Shown here: positions 1 through 9,543 of the stretch, piece after piece | Layout of the letters: each line of letters begins with the position of its first letter | How positions within the stretch are numbered: the first letter of the stretch is position 1 | Source of the DNA: Rhodospirillales bacterium | GTDB taxonomy: Bacteria > Pseudomonadota > Alphaproteobacteria > Reyranellales > Reyranellaceae | Direction of reading: 5' to 3' | Length of the DNA: 32,557 bases | NCBI GenBank assembly: GCA_009377525.1 | Contig: WHTW01000052.1 | Coordinates: forward strand, 12,506 to 45,062 | Position numbers and translations under genes: made by a program | Notes under the pieces: generated by a model | The model's database searches: none | Seen by the model: only the letters and a program-made list of their open reading frames with translations | Told to the model about the DNA's origin: nothing

Positions 1-2
1 TC

Positions 3-1766
3 AAGCCCACGCATTACGACGACGACGGCTATCCGATTACCTGGCTGCGGTCGCACATTCCCTCCAATACCTTGGCCGCGCTCTACGGATTGGCGGAAGA
101 CTGCTGCAAGCGCCAGGTGCTGGGACCGGATGTCGACATCGTTGCCCAGCCGATCGACGAGACCAACTCGCGCATCCGCGCTGACCGCATCGTCGCCGGC
201 ATCAAGCGCTCCGGTGGTCGAGCCCTGATCTGCCTCGTTGGCGTCCAGTCCAACCAGTTTCCGCGGGCCGTCGATCTGGCACGCCAATTCATCAAGGCCG
301 GCCTTCCGGTGGCGCTGGGCGGCTTCCATGTCTCGGGTTGCATTTCGATGCTGCCGGTCATGCCGCCTGAGATCCAGGCCGCCATGGACATGGGTATCTC
401 GATATTCGCGGGCGAAGCCGAGGAAGGCCGCCTCGATGAGGTGGTGCGCGACGCCTGGAACAGTACACTGAAGGCGCTTTACAACTATATGGACGACCTG
501 CCGAGCATGGAGGGGGCACCTCCGCCCGGCCTTCCGGCGGCGGCGCTCACGCGCAACGAAGGGCGCATTTCGAGCTTCGACCTTGGCCGCGGCTGCCCGT
601 TCCAGTGCTCGTTCTGTACCATCATCAACGTGCAGGGCCGCAAGAGCCGCTTCCGCACCGCCGACGACCTCGAAGCGATTGTGCGCGACAACTACCGGCA
701 GGGCATCACCACGTTCTTCATCACCGACGACAACATGGCCCGCAACAAGCATTGGGAGGACTTCTTCGACCGGCTCATCGAACTCCGGGAGAACGAGGGC
801 ATCGAATTGTCGCTGATCATCCAGGTCGACACGCAGTGCCACCGCATCCCGAACTTCATCCACAAAGCGCGCTGGGCCGGCGTGTTCCGGGTGTTCATCG
901 GGCTGGAGAACATCAACCCGGACAACCTGCTGGCCGCCAAGAAGCGGCAGAACAAGATCACCGAATACCGCAAGATGCTGCAGGCGTGGCACACCAGCGG
1001 CGCCTCGACCTGGGCGGGCTACATCCTTGGCTTCCCAGGCGACACGCGCGAATCGATCCTGCGTGACATGGAGATCATCAAGAAGGAGCTGCCGCTCGAC
1101 ATCCTCGAGCTGTTCATCCTGACGCCGCTGCCGGGCTCGGAGGATCACCAGACGCTGTGGAAGCAGGGCGTGTGGATGGACCCCGATCTCAACAAGTACG
1201 ATGTGCATCACCGGGTCATCCATCACCCCCGGATGAGCGACAAAGAATTCGACCAGACCTATCGCGACGCCTGGCGCACCTACTACACGCCCGAGCACAT
1301 CGAAACGGTGGCGCGCCGGCACGGCGCCGCCAAAGGCGGCAATCCGGCCGAGCCGGCCCGGTTCATGACTATGTTCAAGATCATGTTCGAAGCCGAGGGC
1401 ATCCATCCGCTGGAAGGGGGCATCCTGCGCATGAAGTACCGCGCCGACCGCCGCCACGGCATGCCGATCGTGCCGATCGGCCTCTTCCACGTCATGCTGG
1501 CAGCCGAAAACTGGAAGAAGATCAAGACCTACGCCCGCCTGGCCTGGCAAGGCTGGCGGATCGGCCAGAAGGTCAAGCACGATCCCAAGCGCCACGACTA
1601 CACCGATCTCGCGCTGTCGCCGGTGGTCGACGAGGACCTCGACAAGCTCGCCCTGTTCGCCGAGACGACGGGCGGCGAGGCCGCCCTCAGCAAGCGCCGC
1701 GGCGAGGACATCGCACGTGCTCGCGTCGCCGCCGCCCAGAAGCAGCGGCTGGCCGCGGCGGAATAG
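3..1766 (+). CDS. B12-binding-type radical SAM protein, 5' end outside window
   Basis: The frame is open from the first complete codon (base 3) and already reads typical early residues of this family (KPTHYDDDGYP, then RSHIPSN). The true start is therefore upstream, and the TTG at 72 is not the start. The first 130 or so visible residues look like a cobalamin-binding Rossmann-type region (LVGVQSNQFPRA, LGGFHVSG). The radical SAM core follows, with the cluster motif CPFQCSFC (cysteines encoded at 593, 605 and 614, spacing CX3CX2C) and downstream core features such as GYILGFPGDT. The C-terminal 150 residues are a family-specific tail rich in Arg, Lys and Ala. Members bind a [4Fe-4S] cluster and cleave S-adenosylmethionine; the substrate cannot be told from sequence. 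The next 2 kb hold only gene remnants, so operon context downstream is lost. The radical SAM call is secure; the B12 dependence is inferred from domain order. Confidence 0.88.
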   Translation, partial: KPTHYDDDGYPITWLRSHIPSNTLAALYGLAEDCCKRQVLGPDVDIVAQPIDETNSRIRADRIVAGIKRSGGRALICLVGVQSNQFPRAVDLARQFIKAGLPVALGGFHVSGCISMLPVMPPEIQAAMDMGISIFAGEAEEGRLDEVVRDAWNSTLKALYNYMDDLPSMEGAPPPGLPAAALTRNEGRISSFDLGRGCPFQCSFCTIINVQGRKSRFRTADDLEAIVRDNYRQGITTFFITDDNMARNKHWEDFFDRLIELRENEGIELSLIIQVDTQCHRIPNFIHKARWAGVFRVFIGLENINPDNLLAAKKRQNKITEYRKMLQAWHTSGASTWAGYILGFPGDTRESILRDMEIIKKELPLDILELFILTPLPGSEDHQTLWKQGVWMDPDLNKYDVHHRVIHHPRMSDKEFDQTYRDAWRTYYTPEHIETVARRHGAAKGGNPAEPARFMTMFKIMFEAEGIHPLEGGILRMKYRADRRHGMPIVPIGLFHVMLAAENWKKIKTYARLAWQGWRIGQKVKHDPKRHDYTDLALSPVVDEDLDKLALFAETTGGEAALSKRRGEDIARARVAAAQKQRLAAAE

Positions 1767-1832
1767 AGTCTCGGGCGCCTAGCATCGAACGAGCAATTGC
1801 CATGACACAAGTGCGCGAGTAGCACAGCGGGC

Positions 1833-1980
1833 CTGGCCTCAAGCCTCGCTCTCGCTGGTAGAGCCGAGGAAGCGCGTAAGGCCATCGACGAGTTGCTGCG
1901 GCTACAACGGCGACTACAAGAGTTTTTTAGGTAGTCGCTACCTGACAGGCCTGCGTCTCGCGGGACTACCCGAATGGCCG
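1833..1980 (+). pseudogene. Remnant of a TPR-type C-terminus as in class III cyclase proteins
   Basis: Reading from 1833 gives LASSLALAGRAEEARKAIDE followed by LLRLQ and then a stop. After a frame change near 1930 the sequence gives SRYLTGLRLAGLPEWP. Both pieces, in this order, resemble the last TPR repeat and the 'GLRKAGLPE' ending of many alphaproteobacterial adenylate cyclase-TPR proteins. No start, upstream domain or intact frame remains. The rest of 1767-2157 shows nothing else I can name. The identification rests on remembered family endings, so it is tentative. Confidence 0.45.
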
Positions 1981-2157
1981 CCGATCTCGACAAGGCGATC
2001 GAGTAAAGGTTCCGCCATGTCCGGTTTGGGTCAGGGGACTAAACCGCTCGCGCGGTAGTTTGGGGCGACGAGGGTCACGTGGATCAGGGTAACGGGATGG
2101 GAGCGTCCTGTCGGAGGATTGGGGTGTTGACCCTCACCTCACGACAGGAGCACTCCC

Positions 2158-2290
2158 ATGACCGACCAGGCCATCAGCCCGTTGCGCCGGCGCATGATCG
2201 AGGACATGACGATCCGCAAGTTCGCGCCGAGACGCAAGCATCCTACATCCGTGCCGTCGGGAACTTCACCATCTTCCTTGGCCGCTCGCC
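2158..2290 (+). pseudogene. N-terminal fragment of a tyrosine integrase, frameshifted
   Basis: The ATG at 2158 follows an AGGAG-like site and opens MTDQAISPLRRRMIEDMTIR then KFAP. A one-base loss near 2230 moves the homology into another frame, which continues ETQASYIRAVGNFTIFLGRS. Together these match the N-terminal SAM-like (core-binding) region of site-specific integrases that occur with IS91-like or integron-like modules in rhizobia. The homology stops at about 2290, where transposase sequence of another family begins, so the catalytic domain is missing. It cannot make an active recombinase. Confidence 0.7.
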
Positions 2291-2603
2291 TTCGCCCAGG
2301 ACGATGCCGAGCAGGCCCGCGCCCAGTGGTGCCGCGTCGCCGACCAACTCAGGCCCAAGCTGCCAAAGCTCGCCGCCCTGATGGACCACGCCGAACCCGA
2401 CGTGCTCGCTTGCATGAGCTTCCCGGCCCAGCACCGGGTCAAGCTTCACTCCACCAACCCGCTGTGGAGCGCCTCAACGGCGAGATCAAGCGGCGCACCG
2501 AGGTCGTCGGCATCTTCCCCAACGACGCCGCCATCACCCGTCTCGTGGGCGCCATCCTGCTCGAACAGAACGATGAGTGGGCTGTTCAGCGCGCTCGCTA
2601 CAT
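2291..2603 (+). pseudogene. C-terminal fragment of an IS256-family (Mutator-type) transposase
   Basis: From 2291 the frame reads FAQDDAEQARAQWCRVADQL, then KLPKLAALMDHAEPDVLA and KLHSTNPL, a characteristic stretch of IS256-type transposases. A two-base gain near 2466 shifts the family signature (E)RLNGEIKRRTEVVGIFPN and LLEQNDEWAVQRARY into another frame. The N-terminal two thirds, including the first catalytic aspartates, are absent, and the fragment is joined directly to an integrase fragment. The homology ends about 2600, exactly where an oppositely oriented thermonuclease pseudogene ends. It is an inactive remnant; terminal inverted repeats were not recognised. Confidence 0.78.
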
Positions 2604-3047
2604 CACGATCTGCTTTTGCGACCGCCAAGTCCACAGCATATCAAAGGTTCCCGACCATATGCCGACCTTGGCGAGATGGGCGTGCTCTTCGTCGGTCGCG
2701 TAGTCGAGCGAGTATTTGCGCTACGCCACCGCCCAGCCGCTTGAGACCATCCAGCGATTGAGATCCTCGGTACCCTTGAGGCAGACGGAGATGATACGGC
2801 CGTAGCGATCGCGACCACGCGCATCGCAATGAACGACTGAAGGACCAATTCTGTTGGACAGAGCCAGAGCGGCCTGCTGTCCACAGCGCCATGTTACACC
2901 GTCGGGCCGCGTGCATTCCTGCTGGCTTTCCGGCGCGTCGATGCCGTGAAGCCGGATGCGCTGACCGTGGATTTCGATCGTGTCGCCGTCGATGACAGAG
3001 ACCGTTCCGACGAGGGGCTCCGCGGCCAGTACCGGTAGGCTAAAGAG
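2598..3047 (-). pseudogene. Thermonuclease (SNase-like) family protein, amber codon and lost start
   Basis: Read on the minus strand from 3047, one frame gives the end of a secretion signal (LFSLPVLAAEP), then the staphylococcal-nuclease core: VSVIDGDTIEIHGQRIRLHG, IDAPES, RDRYGRIISVCLKGTEDLNR and WMVSSGWAVA. A TAG at 2721-2723 replaces the usual tyrosine in the 'AVAYRKYS' segment; the same frame then continues RKYSLDYATDEEHAHLAKVG and IWSGTFD to a stop at 2598. The 450-base span stays in one frame, so a single nonsense change breaks the domain. No ATG, GTG or TTG precedes it in frame before an upstream stop; the 5' end abuts an IS1634-type fragment and was probably lost there. The family hydrolyses nucleic acids through Asp, Arg and Glu residues, and an exported product would be expected if intact. 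Confidence 0.8.
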
Positions 3048-3190
3048 TTGCCGCTCTCTTGCTCCTGGCGATCGGCGGCGGCTATGCCGTCGTTTGCCAT
3101 CACTGAGGTTGCAGGGTCAAGCGGCGGGCTGGGGAGCAGCGCCTCCAGCGCGGTGTCGGTCAATCTCCTCCGGATCGGCGCCGTGCCGGC

Positions 3191-3361
3191 GGCGATCGCC
3201 GTGCCGCCTTTGAGCAAGGTGCGCAGGCCTTCGACGAGTTCGGTCGGCCAATCGGACAGATTGGCGAGCGTGCGTTTTTTGATCTTGCCGGCGTCGCGAT
3301 AGCTCTCGCGCAGGAGGATGGCGGGCGGTGACGAGCGATTGGGAACCGCTTCGATATACAT
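3191..3361 (-). pseudogene. N-terminal fragment of an IS1634-type transposase
   Basis: The minus-strand start at 3361 reads MYIEAVPNRSSPPAILLRES followed by YRDAGKIKKRTLANLSDWP and EGLRTLLKGG, the conserved N-terminus of IS1634-family (IS4 superfamily) DDE transposases. After about 57 residues the similarity fades; the open frame continues to 2894 but runs through the thermonuclease remnant, so that part is not transposase. No catalytic residues remain. The stretch between this fragment and the thiolase stop at 3552 shows nothing recognisable. Confidence 0.72.
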
Positions 3362-3551
3362 GGCTGGACAATATCACAACGGATCCGCCAACGCAACCAC
3401 ACACGTGCCATTTACATGGCTACTATTCCAGACCCAAAAATGGCGCTTCTCCCGTGGAATCAATGACTTGACGCGCTTACATGGGGGAAGTTCCGCCTAG
3501 CGGGGGGAGAGGAACATGAAGGGCGAGGTTATTCTGCCGAAGCGGAACGAA

Positions 3552-4754
3552 TCAGACGCGCTCGATGGCGAGTGCGATGCCCTGGCCGACGCCGATGCAC
3601 ATGGTGCAGAGCGCACGCTTGCCGCCCGTGGCCTCGAGCTGGTTGAGCGCGGTGATCATCAGCCGGCCGCCCGAGGCGCCCAGCGGATGGCCGAGCGCGA
3701 TCGCGCCGCCATTGGGGTTCACGTTCTCGGCGTCGTCCGGCAGGCCGAGCTGGCGCAGCACCGCCAGCGCCTGGGCGGCGAACGCCTCGTTCAGCTCGAC
3801 GACGTCGAAATCGCGGATGATCATGCCGAGCTTGACCAGAAGCTTCTGCGTCGCCGGCACCGGGCCGATGCCCATGACGCGCGGTGGCACGCCGGCCGAC
3901 ACGGCGGCCAGGATACGCGCCCGCGGCACCAGGCCGTTGGCCTTGGCTGCTGCCTCCGAAGCCACGATCATGGCGCAGGCGCCGTCATTGATGCCCGACG
4001 AATTGCCCGCCGTCACCGAGCCGCCCTCGCGGAATGCCGCCGGCAGCTTGGACAGGGTCTCCATCGTGGTGTCGCCGCGCGGGTGCTCGTCCTTGTCGAC
4101 GATGGTCTCGGTCTTGCCCTTCTTGACGCAGACCTTGACGATCTCCTTGTCGAAGAAGCCGCGATCCTGCGCGGCCTTGCAGCGGCGCTGGCTGCGATAG
4201 GCGAAGGCGTCCTGGTCGGTGCGGCTGATCTGGTGCTCGCCGGCGACGTTCTCGGCGGTCAGGCCCATCGGGTCGATGCCGTAGGCCGCCTTCATGCGCG
4301 GATTGACGAAGCGCCAGCCCAGCACCGTGTCCTCGAGCTTCATGCTGCGATCGAACGGGCCCTCGGGCTTGCCCATGACATAGGGCGAGCGCGTCATGCC
4401 CTCGACGCCGCCCGCGATCATCATGTCGGCCTCGCCGAGCTTGACGGCGCGCGCCGCGTGGCCCGCCGCCTCCAGGCCCGAGCCACACAGCCGGTTGACC
4501 GTGGCGCCCGCCACCTCGACCGGCAGGCCCGCCAGGAGGCCCGCCATGCGCGCGACATTGCGATTGTCCTCGCCCGCCTGGTTGACGCAGCCATAGATCA
4601 CGTCGTCGACCGAACCCCAGTCGACATTGGCGTTGCGTTGCATCAGCGCCTTGATGGGATGGGCGGCGAGATCGTCGACGCGCAGGGCGGCGAGGCCGCC
4701 ATTGTAGCGCCCGACGGGGGTGCGAATGGCATCGCAGATGAAGGCTTCGGTCAT
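3552..4754 (-). CDS. Thiolase, 3-oxoadipyl-CoA thiolase-like
   Basis: This 400-residue protein has the full thiolase layout: nucleophilic Cys90 in [13 protein letters not shown], the catalytic His in [20 protein letters not shown], and the second cysteine in [10 protein letters not shown] near the C-terminus. Stretches such as [16 protein letters not shown] and [12 protein letters not shown] are characteristic of PcaF/PaaJ, which cleave 3-oxoadipyl-CoA to succinyl-CoA and acetyl-CoA at the end of the beta-ketoadipate pathway. No other pca or paa gene is adjacent, so a general acetyl-CoA acyltransferase role is possible and I give no symbol. I start at the ATG ending at 4754, preceded by GGGAG. 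An open extension to 4805 lacks such a site and family similarity. The gene is divergent from the histidine kinase operon across 241 bp in which I see no clear operator. Confidence 0.88.
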   Translation of the reverse strand: MTEAFICDAIRTPVGRYNGGLAALRVDDLAAHPIKALMQRNANVDWGSVDDVIYGCVNQAGEDNRNVARMAGLLAGLPVEVAGATVNRLCGSGLEAAGHAARAVKLGEADMMIAGGVEGMTRSPYVMGKPEGPFDRSMKLEDTVLGWRFVNPRMKAAYGIDPMGLTAENVAGEHQISRTDQDAFAYRSQRRCKAAQDRGFFDKEIVKVCVKKGKTETIVDKDEHPRGDTTMETLSKLPAAFREGGSVTAGNSSGINDGACAMIVASEAAAKANGLVPRARILAAVSAGVPPRVMGIGPVPATQKLLVKLGMIIRDFDVVELNEAFAAQALAVLRQLGLPDDAENVNPNGGAIALGHPLGASGGRLMITALNQLEATGGKRALCTMCIGVGQGIALAIERV

Positions 4755-4995
4755 CTTGGGGTACTCCCGACACTTTACGTCTGTCCGGTTAGCACTGCGC
4801 CCCAAGCCTCGCCAGTGCCTTGCCGAACAGGGTACTGCAGGGCTGCCCGCGCGCCCACACGGGGCTCCACAAGCTTTTCCCTCGACGGTTGCGAAATCGA
4901 GTAAATTCCTAGGAGCGGAACCGCCGCGGGAGAGGCTTGGCTGCTCATGCTATGAAGCCGCCGAACCGTGGCGGGCATTCCCCAGGAAGCGCCGA

Positions 4996-7900
4996 ATGCC
5001 GATTGTCCAGAAGAACAAGCCAGCCAAACGCCAGCTCACGGCGGAAGACATCCTGGTCGCCGGACTCGACGCGCTCGGCGAGGGGTTTGCCTTGTTCGAC
5101 AGCTCCCAGGCCTTCGTCTGTTGCAACCGGCCGTTTGTAACCTTGGCCGGCTATCCGGTCGGTCTGTGCCAGCCCGGCGAGCCCCTCGCCTCCTTCCTGC
5201 GCTTCGACGCGGAGCGCGACGAACGGCCGGGGTCGGCCGATGCGCTGGTCGCCGCGCGCCAAGCGGAAATCGACTCCCGTGACGAGGGCATGGTCGAGCG
5301 CCGTGGCGCCGACGGCCGGCAGCTGATCGCCCGCCATCGCCGGATGGCGGACGGCAGCCTGCTGCTCACCTTCGCCGACGTCACCGACGTGCGCCGCGCC
5401 GAGGCAGCACTTCGCGCCAGCGAGCAGCGCTACGCCCTGGTCACCGAGGCGGCGACCGAAGGCTTCTACGAGTGGGACATCGCCAACGATGCGCTGTTCG
5501 TCTCGCCGCAGCTCAACCGCATGTTCGCCTTCGATTCGAGCGGCCTGCGCGCCCAGCAATGGAACGAGCGCGTCGTGCCGGAGGACTATCCGCACTATCG
5601 CGAAGCGTTGCGTGACTACTTCATGCAGCGCACTGACCGCTTTCAGTGCGAGTACCGCATCCGGGTCGGCTCCGGCGAAGTCCGCTGGCTGAAGGACCGT
5701 GCCAGCGCGGTGCGCCGAGCCGACGGCCGGGCCATCCGCCTGCTCGGCGCCGTCAGCGACATCACCGCCGAGAAGGAGGTGCAGCGCGCGCTCGCCGCCA
5801 GCGAAGCGCGCTATGCCCAGGCGCTCGAGGCGGTCAACGAATCGGTCTACGACTGGAACATGGTCGACGACACGGTGTTCTTCTCGCTGCGCATCCACAC
5901 CCTTTTCGGAAAGACCCACGACGAGCTCAGAACACCGCAGGACTGGCGCGCCCTGATCCATCCCGACGACTGGGCGGGCTACCACGCCGAGAACGTCGCC
6001 CACTTCAAGGGCAAGACGCCGCGGCTCGCAAGCGAGTACCGCTATCGCCATGGCGATGGCACCTGGCGCTGGGCGCGGCAGGTCGGCGTCGCCCAGCGCG
6101 ACGAGAACGGCCGCGCCATCCGCCTGATCGGCTCGACCAGCGATATCACGGCGGAGAAGACCCTGGCGGCGGCACTCAAGGAGAGCGAGGCGCGCTACGC
6201 CCACGCCCTGGAGGCGATCGGCGAAGGCCTCTACGACTGGGACATCGAGAGGAACGAAGTCCTCTATTCGCCCGGCGTCCGCCGCCAGATCCTCATACCC
6301 GAAGCCGAGCTGCGCACGCCGCAGGACTGGGTCGACCGCATCCATCCCGACGACCTGCCGGCCTTCCAGGAACGCACGCGCCAGCACCTGCGCGGCGCCA
6401 CGCCGCGCTTCGAATGCGAGGTGCGCTATCGCGCCGGCGACGGCAGCTGGCGTTGGGCGCGTCAGCACGGCATCGCTGCGCGCGACGAGACCGGACGCGC
6501 CATCCGCCTGGTCGGCTCGACCGGCGACATCACCGACAACAAGCGCCTGGCCGAGGCGCTGGCCCAGGCCGAAGCTCGCCTGAAGGCCGCCGTCGAAGCG
6601 GCCTCGGAGGGCTTCGTGGTGTGGGACGAGCACGACCGGCTGGTGATGTGCAACAGCGTCTACCGCAACTTCTTCCGCGGCCGGCAGCATCTCGTCGAGC
6701 CGGGCGTGGCCTTCGAGACCATCATCCGCGCGGGCTTCGAGGCCGGCATGTTCACCGAAGCGGGCAGCGATTTCGAAGCCTGGTACATGACCCTGCAGAT
6801 GCGCCGCCACACCCACGCCGGCCGGCGCGAGCAGCACCTGTTCGGCGACCAGTGGCTGAACATCAGCGACCGGCCGCTGGCGAGCGGCGGCGTGGTCTCG
6901 GTCTACACCGATATCACCGAGCACAAGCGCCGCGAGCGCGAGCTGGCGGCGGCGGCCGACCGCTTCGCCTTGGCTCGCGACGAGGCGGCGCGGGCACGCA
7001 GCCAGCTCACCGAAGCGATCGAGGCGATCTCGGAAGGCTTCGCCCTGTTCGACCGCACCGACCGGCTGATCCTGAACAACAGCCGCTATCGCCAGTTCTA
7101 TGCGCCGGTCTCGCATTTCATCCGCGGCGGCGCCAGCTTCCGGCTGATGCTGACCGAGGCGGTGCGGCTTGGCCTGATCAACACCGGCAACCGCGAGCCG
7201 CAGGACTGGATCGAATGGCGCATGGCGATCCATCACAACCAGTCGGAGCCGCTGGAACTGCAGCTCTCTGACGAGCGCTGGCTGTCGATCAGCGAGCGTC
7301 CGACGGATGAAGGCGGTGTCGTCTGCATCTATACCGACATCACCACCCTGAAGCAGCGCGAGACCGAGCTGTCGCGCCTGGTCGACAGCCTCGCCGTCGC
7401 ACGCGACGAGGCGCAGGAGGCCAACCAGGCCAAGAGCCGCTTCCTCGCCACCATGAGCCACGAATTGCGCACGCCGCTCAACGCCATCCTGGGCATCGGC
7501 GACATGATGCGCGAGGAAGCCGAGGATGCAGGCCAGGCCGACCTGCTCGATCCCCTGGGCCGCATCAACCGCGCCGGGCGGCATCTGCTGCAGCTCGTCA
7601 ACGACGTCCTGGATCTTTCCAAGATCGAGGCCGGCCGCCTCGAGGTGCATCCCGAGGAGGTGCTGGTGCGCGGCTTCGTCGCCGACATCGAGACCGCCGG
7701 GCGGCCGCTGGCGACACGCAACGCCAACCAGTTCGTCTGCGAATGCCCCGACGATATCGGCAGCCTGCAGGCCGACCCGATGCGCCTGCGCCAGGTCGTC
7801 CTCAATCTGGTGGCCAATGCCTGCAAGTTCACCGAGCGCGGCGAGGTTCGACTTTCCGTCGGCCGCCGCAACGGCCGCGTCGAATTCGCGGTCTCCGACA

Positions 7901-8118
7901 CCGGCATCGGCATCACGCCGCATCAGCTCGAGAAACTGTTCACCGATTTCACCCAGGCCGATCCCTCGACCACGCGCCGCTACGGCGGCACCGGGCTGGG
8001 GCTGGCCATCAGCCGGCGGCTGTGCCGCATGATGGGCGGCGATATCGAGGTCATGAGCACACCGGGGAGCGGCAGCACGTTCACAGCGTGGCTGCCGGCT
8101 GAGGCCGATGGCCAGTGA
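4996..8118 (+). CDS. Soluble multi-PAS sensor histidine kinase
   Basis: The ATG at 4996 follows AGGAAG at a good distance and gives 1040 residues; the open frame further upstream lacks family sequence. Six PAS regions are visible. The first (about 18-130), fifth (525-645) and sixth (670-790) are of the 'EGFALFD' type. The second to fourth begin at about 142, 269 and 397, and each has an 'HPDD'- or 'PEDY'-like loop and ends in (S/G)DIT. A kinase core follows: H-box [16 protein letters not shown] (phospho-acceptor His822), N-box LVANACKF, G1 SDTGIGI and G2 [10 protein letters not shown]. No membrane segment, signal peptide or C-terminal receiver is present, so it should sense cytoplasmic cues. 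It overlaps the next gene by 11 bases, and its likely partners are the two receiver proteins downstream. The ligands of the PAS domains cannot be read from sequence. Confidence 0.93.
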   Translation: MPIVQKNKPAKRQLTAEDILVAGLDALGEGFALFDSSQAFVCCNRPFVTLAGYPVGLCQPGEPLASFLRFDAERDERPGSADALVAARQAEIDSRDEGMVERRGADGRQLIARHRRMADGSLLLTFADVTDVRRAEAALRASEQRYALVTEAATEGFYEWDIANDALFVSPQLNRMFAFDSSGLRAQQWNERVVPEDYPHYREALRDYFMQRTDRFQCEYRIRVGSGEVRWLKDRASAVRRADGRAIRLLGAVSDITAEKEVQRALAASEARYAQALEAVNESVYDWNMVDDTVFFSLRIHTLFGKTHDELRTPQDWRALIHPDDWAGYHAENVAHFKGKTPRLASEYRYRHGDGTWRWARQVGVAQRDENGRAIRLIGSTSDITAEKTLAAALKESEARYAHALEAIGEGLYDWDIERNEVLYSPGVRRQILIPEAELRTPQDWVDRIHPDDLPAFQERTRQHLRGATPRFECEVRYRAGDGSWRWARQHGIAARDETGRAIRLVGSTGDITDNKRLAEALAQAEARLKAAVEAASEGFVVWDEHDRLVMCNSVYRNFFRGRQHLVEPGVAFETIIRAGFEAGMFTEAGSDFEAWYMTLQMRRHTHAGRREQHLFGDQWLNISDRPLASGGVVSVYTDITEHKRRERELAAAADRFALARDEAARARSQLTEAIEAISEGFALFDRTDRLILNNSRYRQFYAPVSHFIRGGASFRLMLTEAVRLGLINTGNREPQDWIEWRMAIHHNQSEPLELQLSDERWLSISERPTDEGGVVCIYTDITTLKQRETELSRLVDSLAVARDEAQEANQAKSRFLATMSHELRTPLNAILGIGDMMREEAEDAGQADLLDPLGRINRAGRHLLQLVNDVLDLSKIEAGRLEVHPEEVLVRGFVADIETAGRPLATRNANQFVCECPDDIGSLQADPMRLRQVVLNLVANACKFTERGEVRLSVGRRNGRVEFAVSDTGIGITPHQLEKLFTDFTQADPSTTRRYGGTGLGLAISRRLCRMMGGDIEVMSTPGSGSTFTAWLPAEADGQ

Positions 8119-8506
8119 CCGCGGCAGTGATCCCGTCCGCATCGTCTATGTCGAGGACGACGGCGACAACGTCTACGTGCTGACGCGCCGATTGGGCCGA
8201 CGCGGCTACGACGTGACCGTGGCCGGCGACGGCGCCGCCGGCATCGAGACGGTGCGCACGCTCAAGCCCGCCCTCGTCCTGATGGACATGAGCCTGCCGG
8301 TAATGGACGGCTGGGAGGCGACGCGGCGGCTGAAGGCGGATCCCGTGACACGGGGCATTCCGGTCATTGGCCTCTCCTCGCACGCCATGGTCGGCGACCG
8401 CGAGGCGGCCCTTGCCGCAGGCTGCGACGACTACGAGACCAAGCCCATCGAGATCGAGCGCCTGCTCGCCAAGATGCAGGAATTGCTGGCGCGGGGTACG
8501 CCATGA
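8108..8506 (+). CDS. Single-domain response regulator (receiver only)
   Basis: The 132 residues are almost entirely a CheY-like receiver. It has the acidic pair in VYVEDDGDN, phospho-acceptor Asp60 in [20 protein letters not shown], a Ser/Thr switch position in GLSSHAM, and the conserved Lys112 in YETKPIEI. There is no output domain. The gene begins inside the end of the kinase gene and ends in an ATGA overlap with the following receiver-cyclase gene, so all three should be translated together. Receivers like this act as phosphate shuttles or bind a partner protein. Here it may be a branch or sink competing with the cyclase-linked receiver, which is inference from gene order. Confidence 0.93.
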   Translation: MASDRGSDPVRIVYVEDDGDNVYVLTRRLGRRGYDVTVAGDGAAGIETVRTLKPALVLMDMSLPVMDGWEATRRLKADPVTRGIPVIGLSSHAMVGDREAALAAGCDDYETKPIEIERLLAKMQELLARGTP

Positions 8507-9543
8507 CCGACGCGCCGCTGATCCTGGTCGTCGACGATATCGAGGACAACCGTTATGCGCTGACCCGGCGATTGAAGCGCGAGGGCTACGAACGCGTCAT
8601 CGAGGCCATCAACGGCCGCGAAGCGCTCGACAAGCTCGAGAGCGAGAACGTCGATCTCGTGCTGCTCGACATCATGATGCCCGAGATCGACGGTTTCGAG
8701 GTGCTGCGCCGCATGCGCGCCGACACGCGGCTGCGCCATGTCGGCGTCATCATCATCTCGGCCTCGGAAGAACTCGAGAGCATCGTCAAGGCGGTCGAGC
8801 TCGGCGCCGAGGATTACATCCCCAAGCCGTTCAATCCGACCCTGCTCAAGGCGCGCATTGACGCGTCGCTGACCCGCAAGCGGCTGCGTGACCATGAGGC
8901 GGCCTACGCGCGCCGCATCGAGGAGGAACGGCGGCGGGCCGACCGCTTCCTGCGCGCGATCCTTCCCGACGAGGCGGTGCGCGAGCTGAAGGCGACCGAC
9001 AAGGTCCGACCGCGCCGCTTCACCGATGTCGCCATCCTGTTCTGCGACGTGGTCGGCTTCACGCCCTATTGCGAGGACAATCCGCCCGAGCTGGTGGTCG
9101 AGGCGTTGGGCCGGCTGGTCGATCGCTTCGAGGAGATCGCCCAGAAGCGCGGCCTGGAGAAGCTCAAGACCGTGGGCGACGCCTTCATCGCCACCGCCGG
9201 CCTCTTGCGCGCGGTCGACAGCCCGGTATTGGCCTGCGTGCAGGCGGGCCACGACATGGTCGCGGCAGCGGCTGAGCTCGATCCGCCCTGGCAGGTGCGC
9301 GTCGGCATCCACCAGGGGCCGGTGGTGGCCGGCATCATGGGCAACCAGCGCTTCCAGTTCGACCTGTGGGGCGACGCGGTCAATACCGCAGCCCGCATCG
9401 CCTCGGTCTGCCAGCCGGGTGCCGTCACGGTCGCCAGCGACACCTGGCTGCAGATCCGCGACGACTGCCGCGGCCGCAGCCGCGGCCCGATCACGCTGAA
9501 GGGCAAGGGCGACGTCGAGCTGATCGAGGTCGTGTCAGCCTAA
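8503..9543 (+). CDS. Receiver-class III adenylate cyclase fusion
   Basis: This 346-residue protein joins a receiver (Asp56 in LVLLDIMMPEIDGFEVLRRM, Lys in YIPKPFNP) through a charged helical linker (about 125-160) to a class III cyclase domain. Metal-binding aspartates are Asp182 in FCDVVGFT and Asp226 in KTVGD. Lys222 and Asp287 (FDLWGDAVN) occupy the adenine-selecting positions, and Asn294 and Arg298 lie in VNTAAR. This residue set predicts cAMP rather than cGMP synthesis. The linker resembles the helical transducer found before cyclase domains. The start overlaps the previous stop (ATGA), so the output of the upstream kinase is most simply phosphorylation-controlled cAMP production. The stop overlaps the convergent beta-propeller gene by four bases, leaving no room for a separate terminator. 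Confidence 0.92.
   Translation: MTDAPLILVVDDIEDNRYALTRRLKREGYERVIEAINGREALDKLESENVDLVLLDIMMPEIDGFEVLRRMRADTRLRHVGVIIISASEELESIVKAVELGAEDYIPKPFNPTLLKARIDASLTRKRLRDHEAAYARRIEEERRRADRFLRAILPDEAVRELKATDKVRPRRFTDVAILFCDVVGFTPYCEDNPPELVVEALGRLVDRFEEIAQKRGLEKLKTVGDAFIATAGLLRAVDSPVLACVQAGHDMVAAAAELDPPWQVRVGIHQGPVVAGIMGNQRFQFDLWGDAVNTAARIASVCQPGAVTVASDTWLQIRDDCRGRSRGPITLKGKGDVELIEVVSA

Noticed and set aside
1598..1993. A 131-codon minus-strand open frame beyond the radical SAM gene
   Set aside because: It is largely antisense to the radical SAM 3' end and the TPR remnant and shows no family features.
3318..3500. A 60-codon plus-strand open frame in the gap before the thiolase
   Set aside because: It runs antisense through the transposase fragment and has no recognisable sequence or ribosome site.
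3516..4904. A 462-codon plus-strand open frame across the thiolase
   Set aside because: It is the antisense shadow of a thiolase with all catalytic motifs; no family features are seen in it.
4912..4940. An EcfG-type stress promoter starting at GGAAC near 4916
   Set aside because: No CGTT-type -10 box occurs 16-17 bases downstream.
4945..8142. A 1065-codon open frame on the minus strand opposite the histidine kinase
   Set aside because: Its composition is Ala/Arg/Gly/Leu-rich without any domain, and the plus-strand kinase has complete motifs in order. Long antisense frames are expected in GC-rich DNA.
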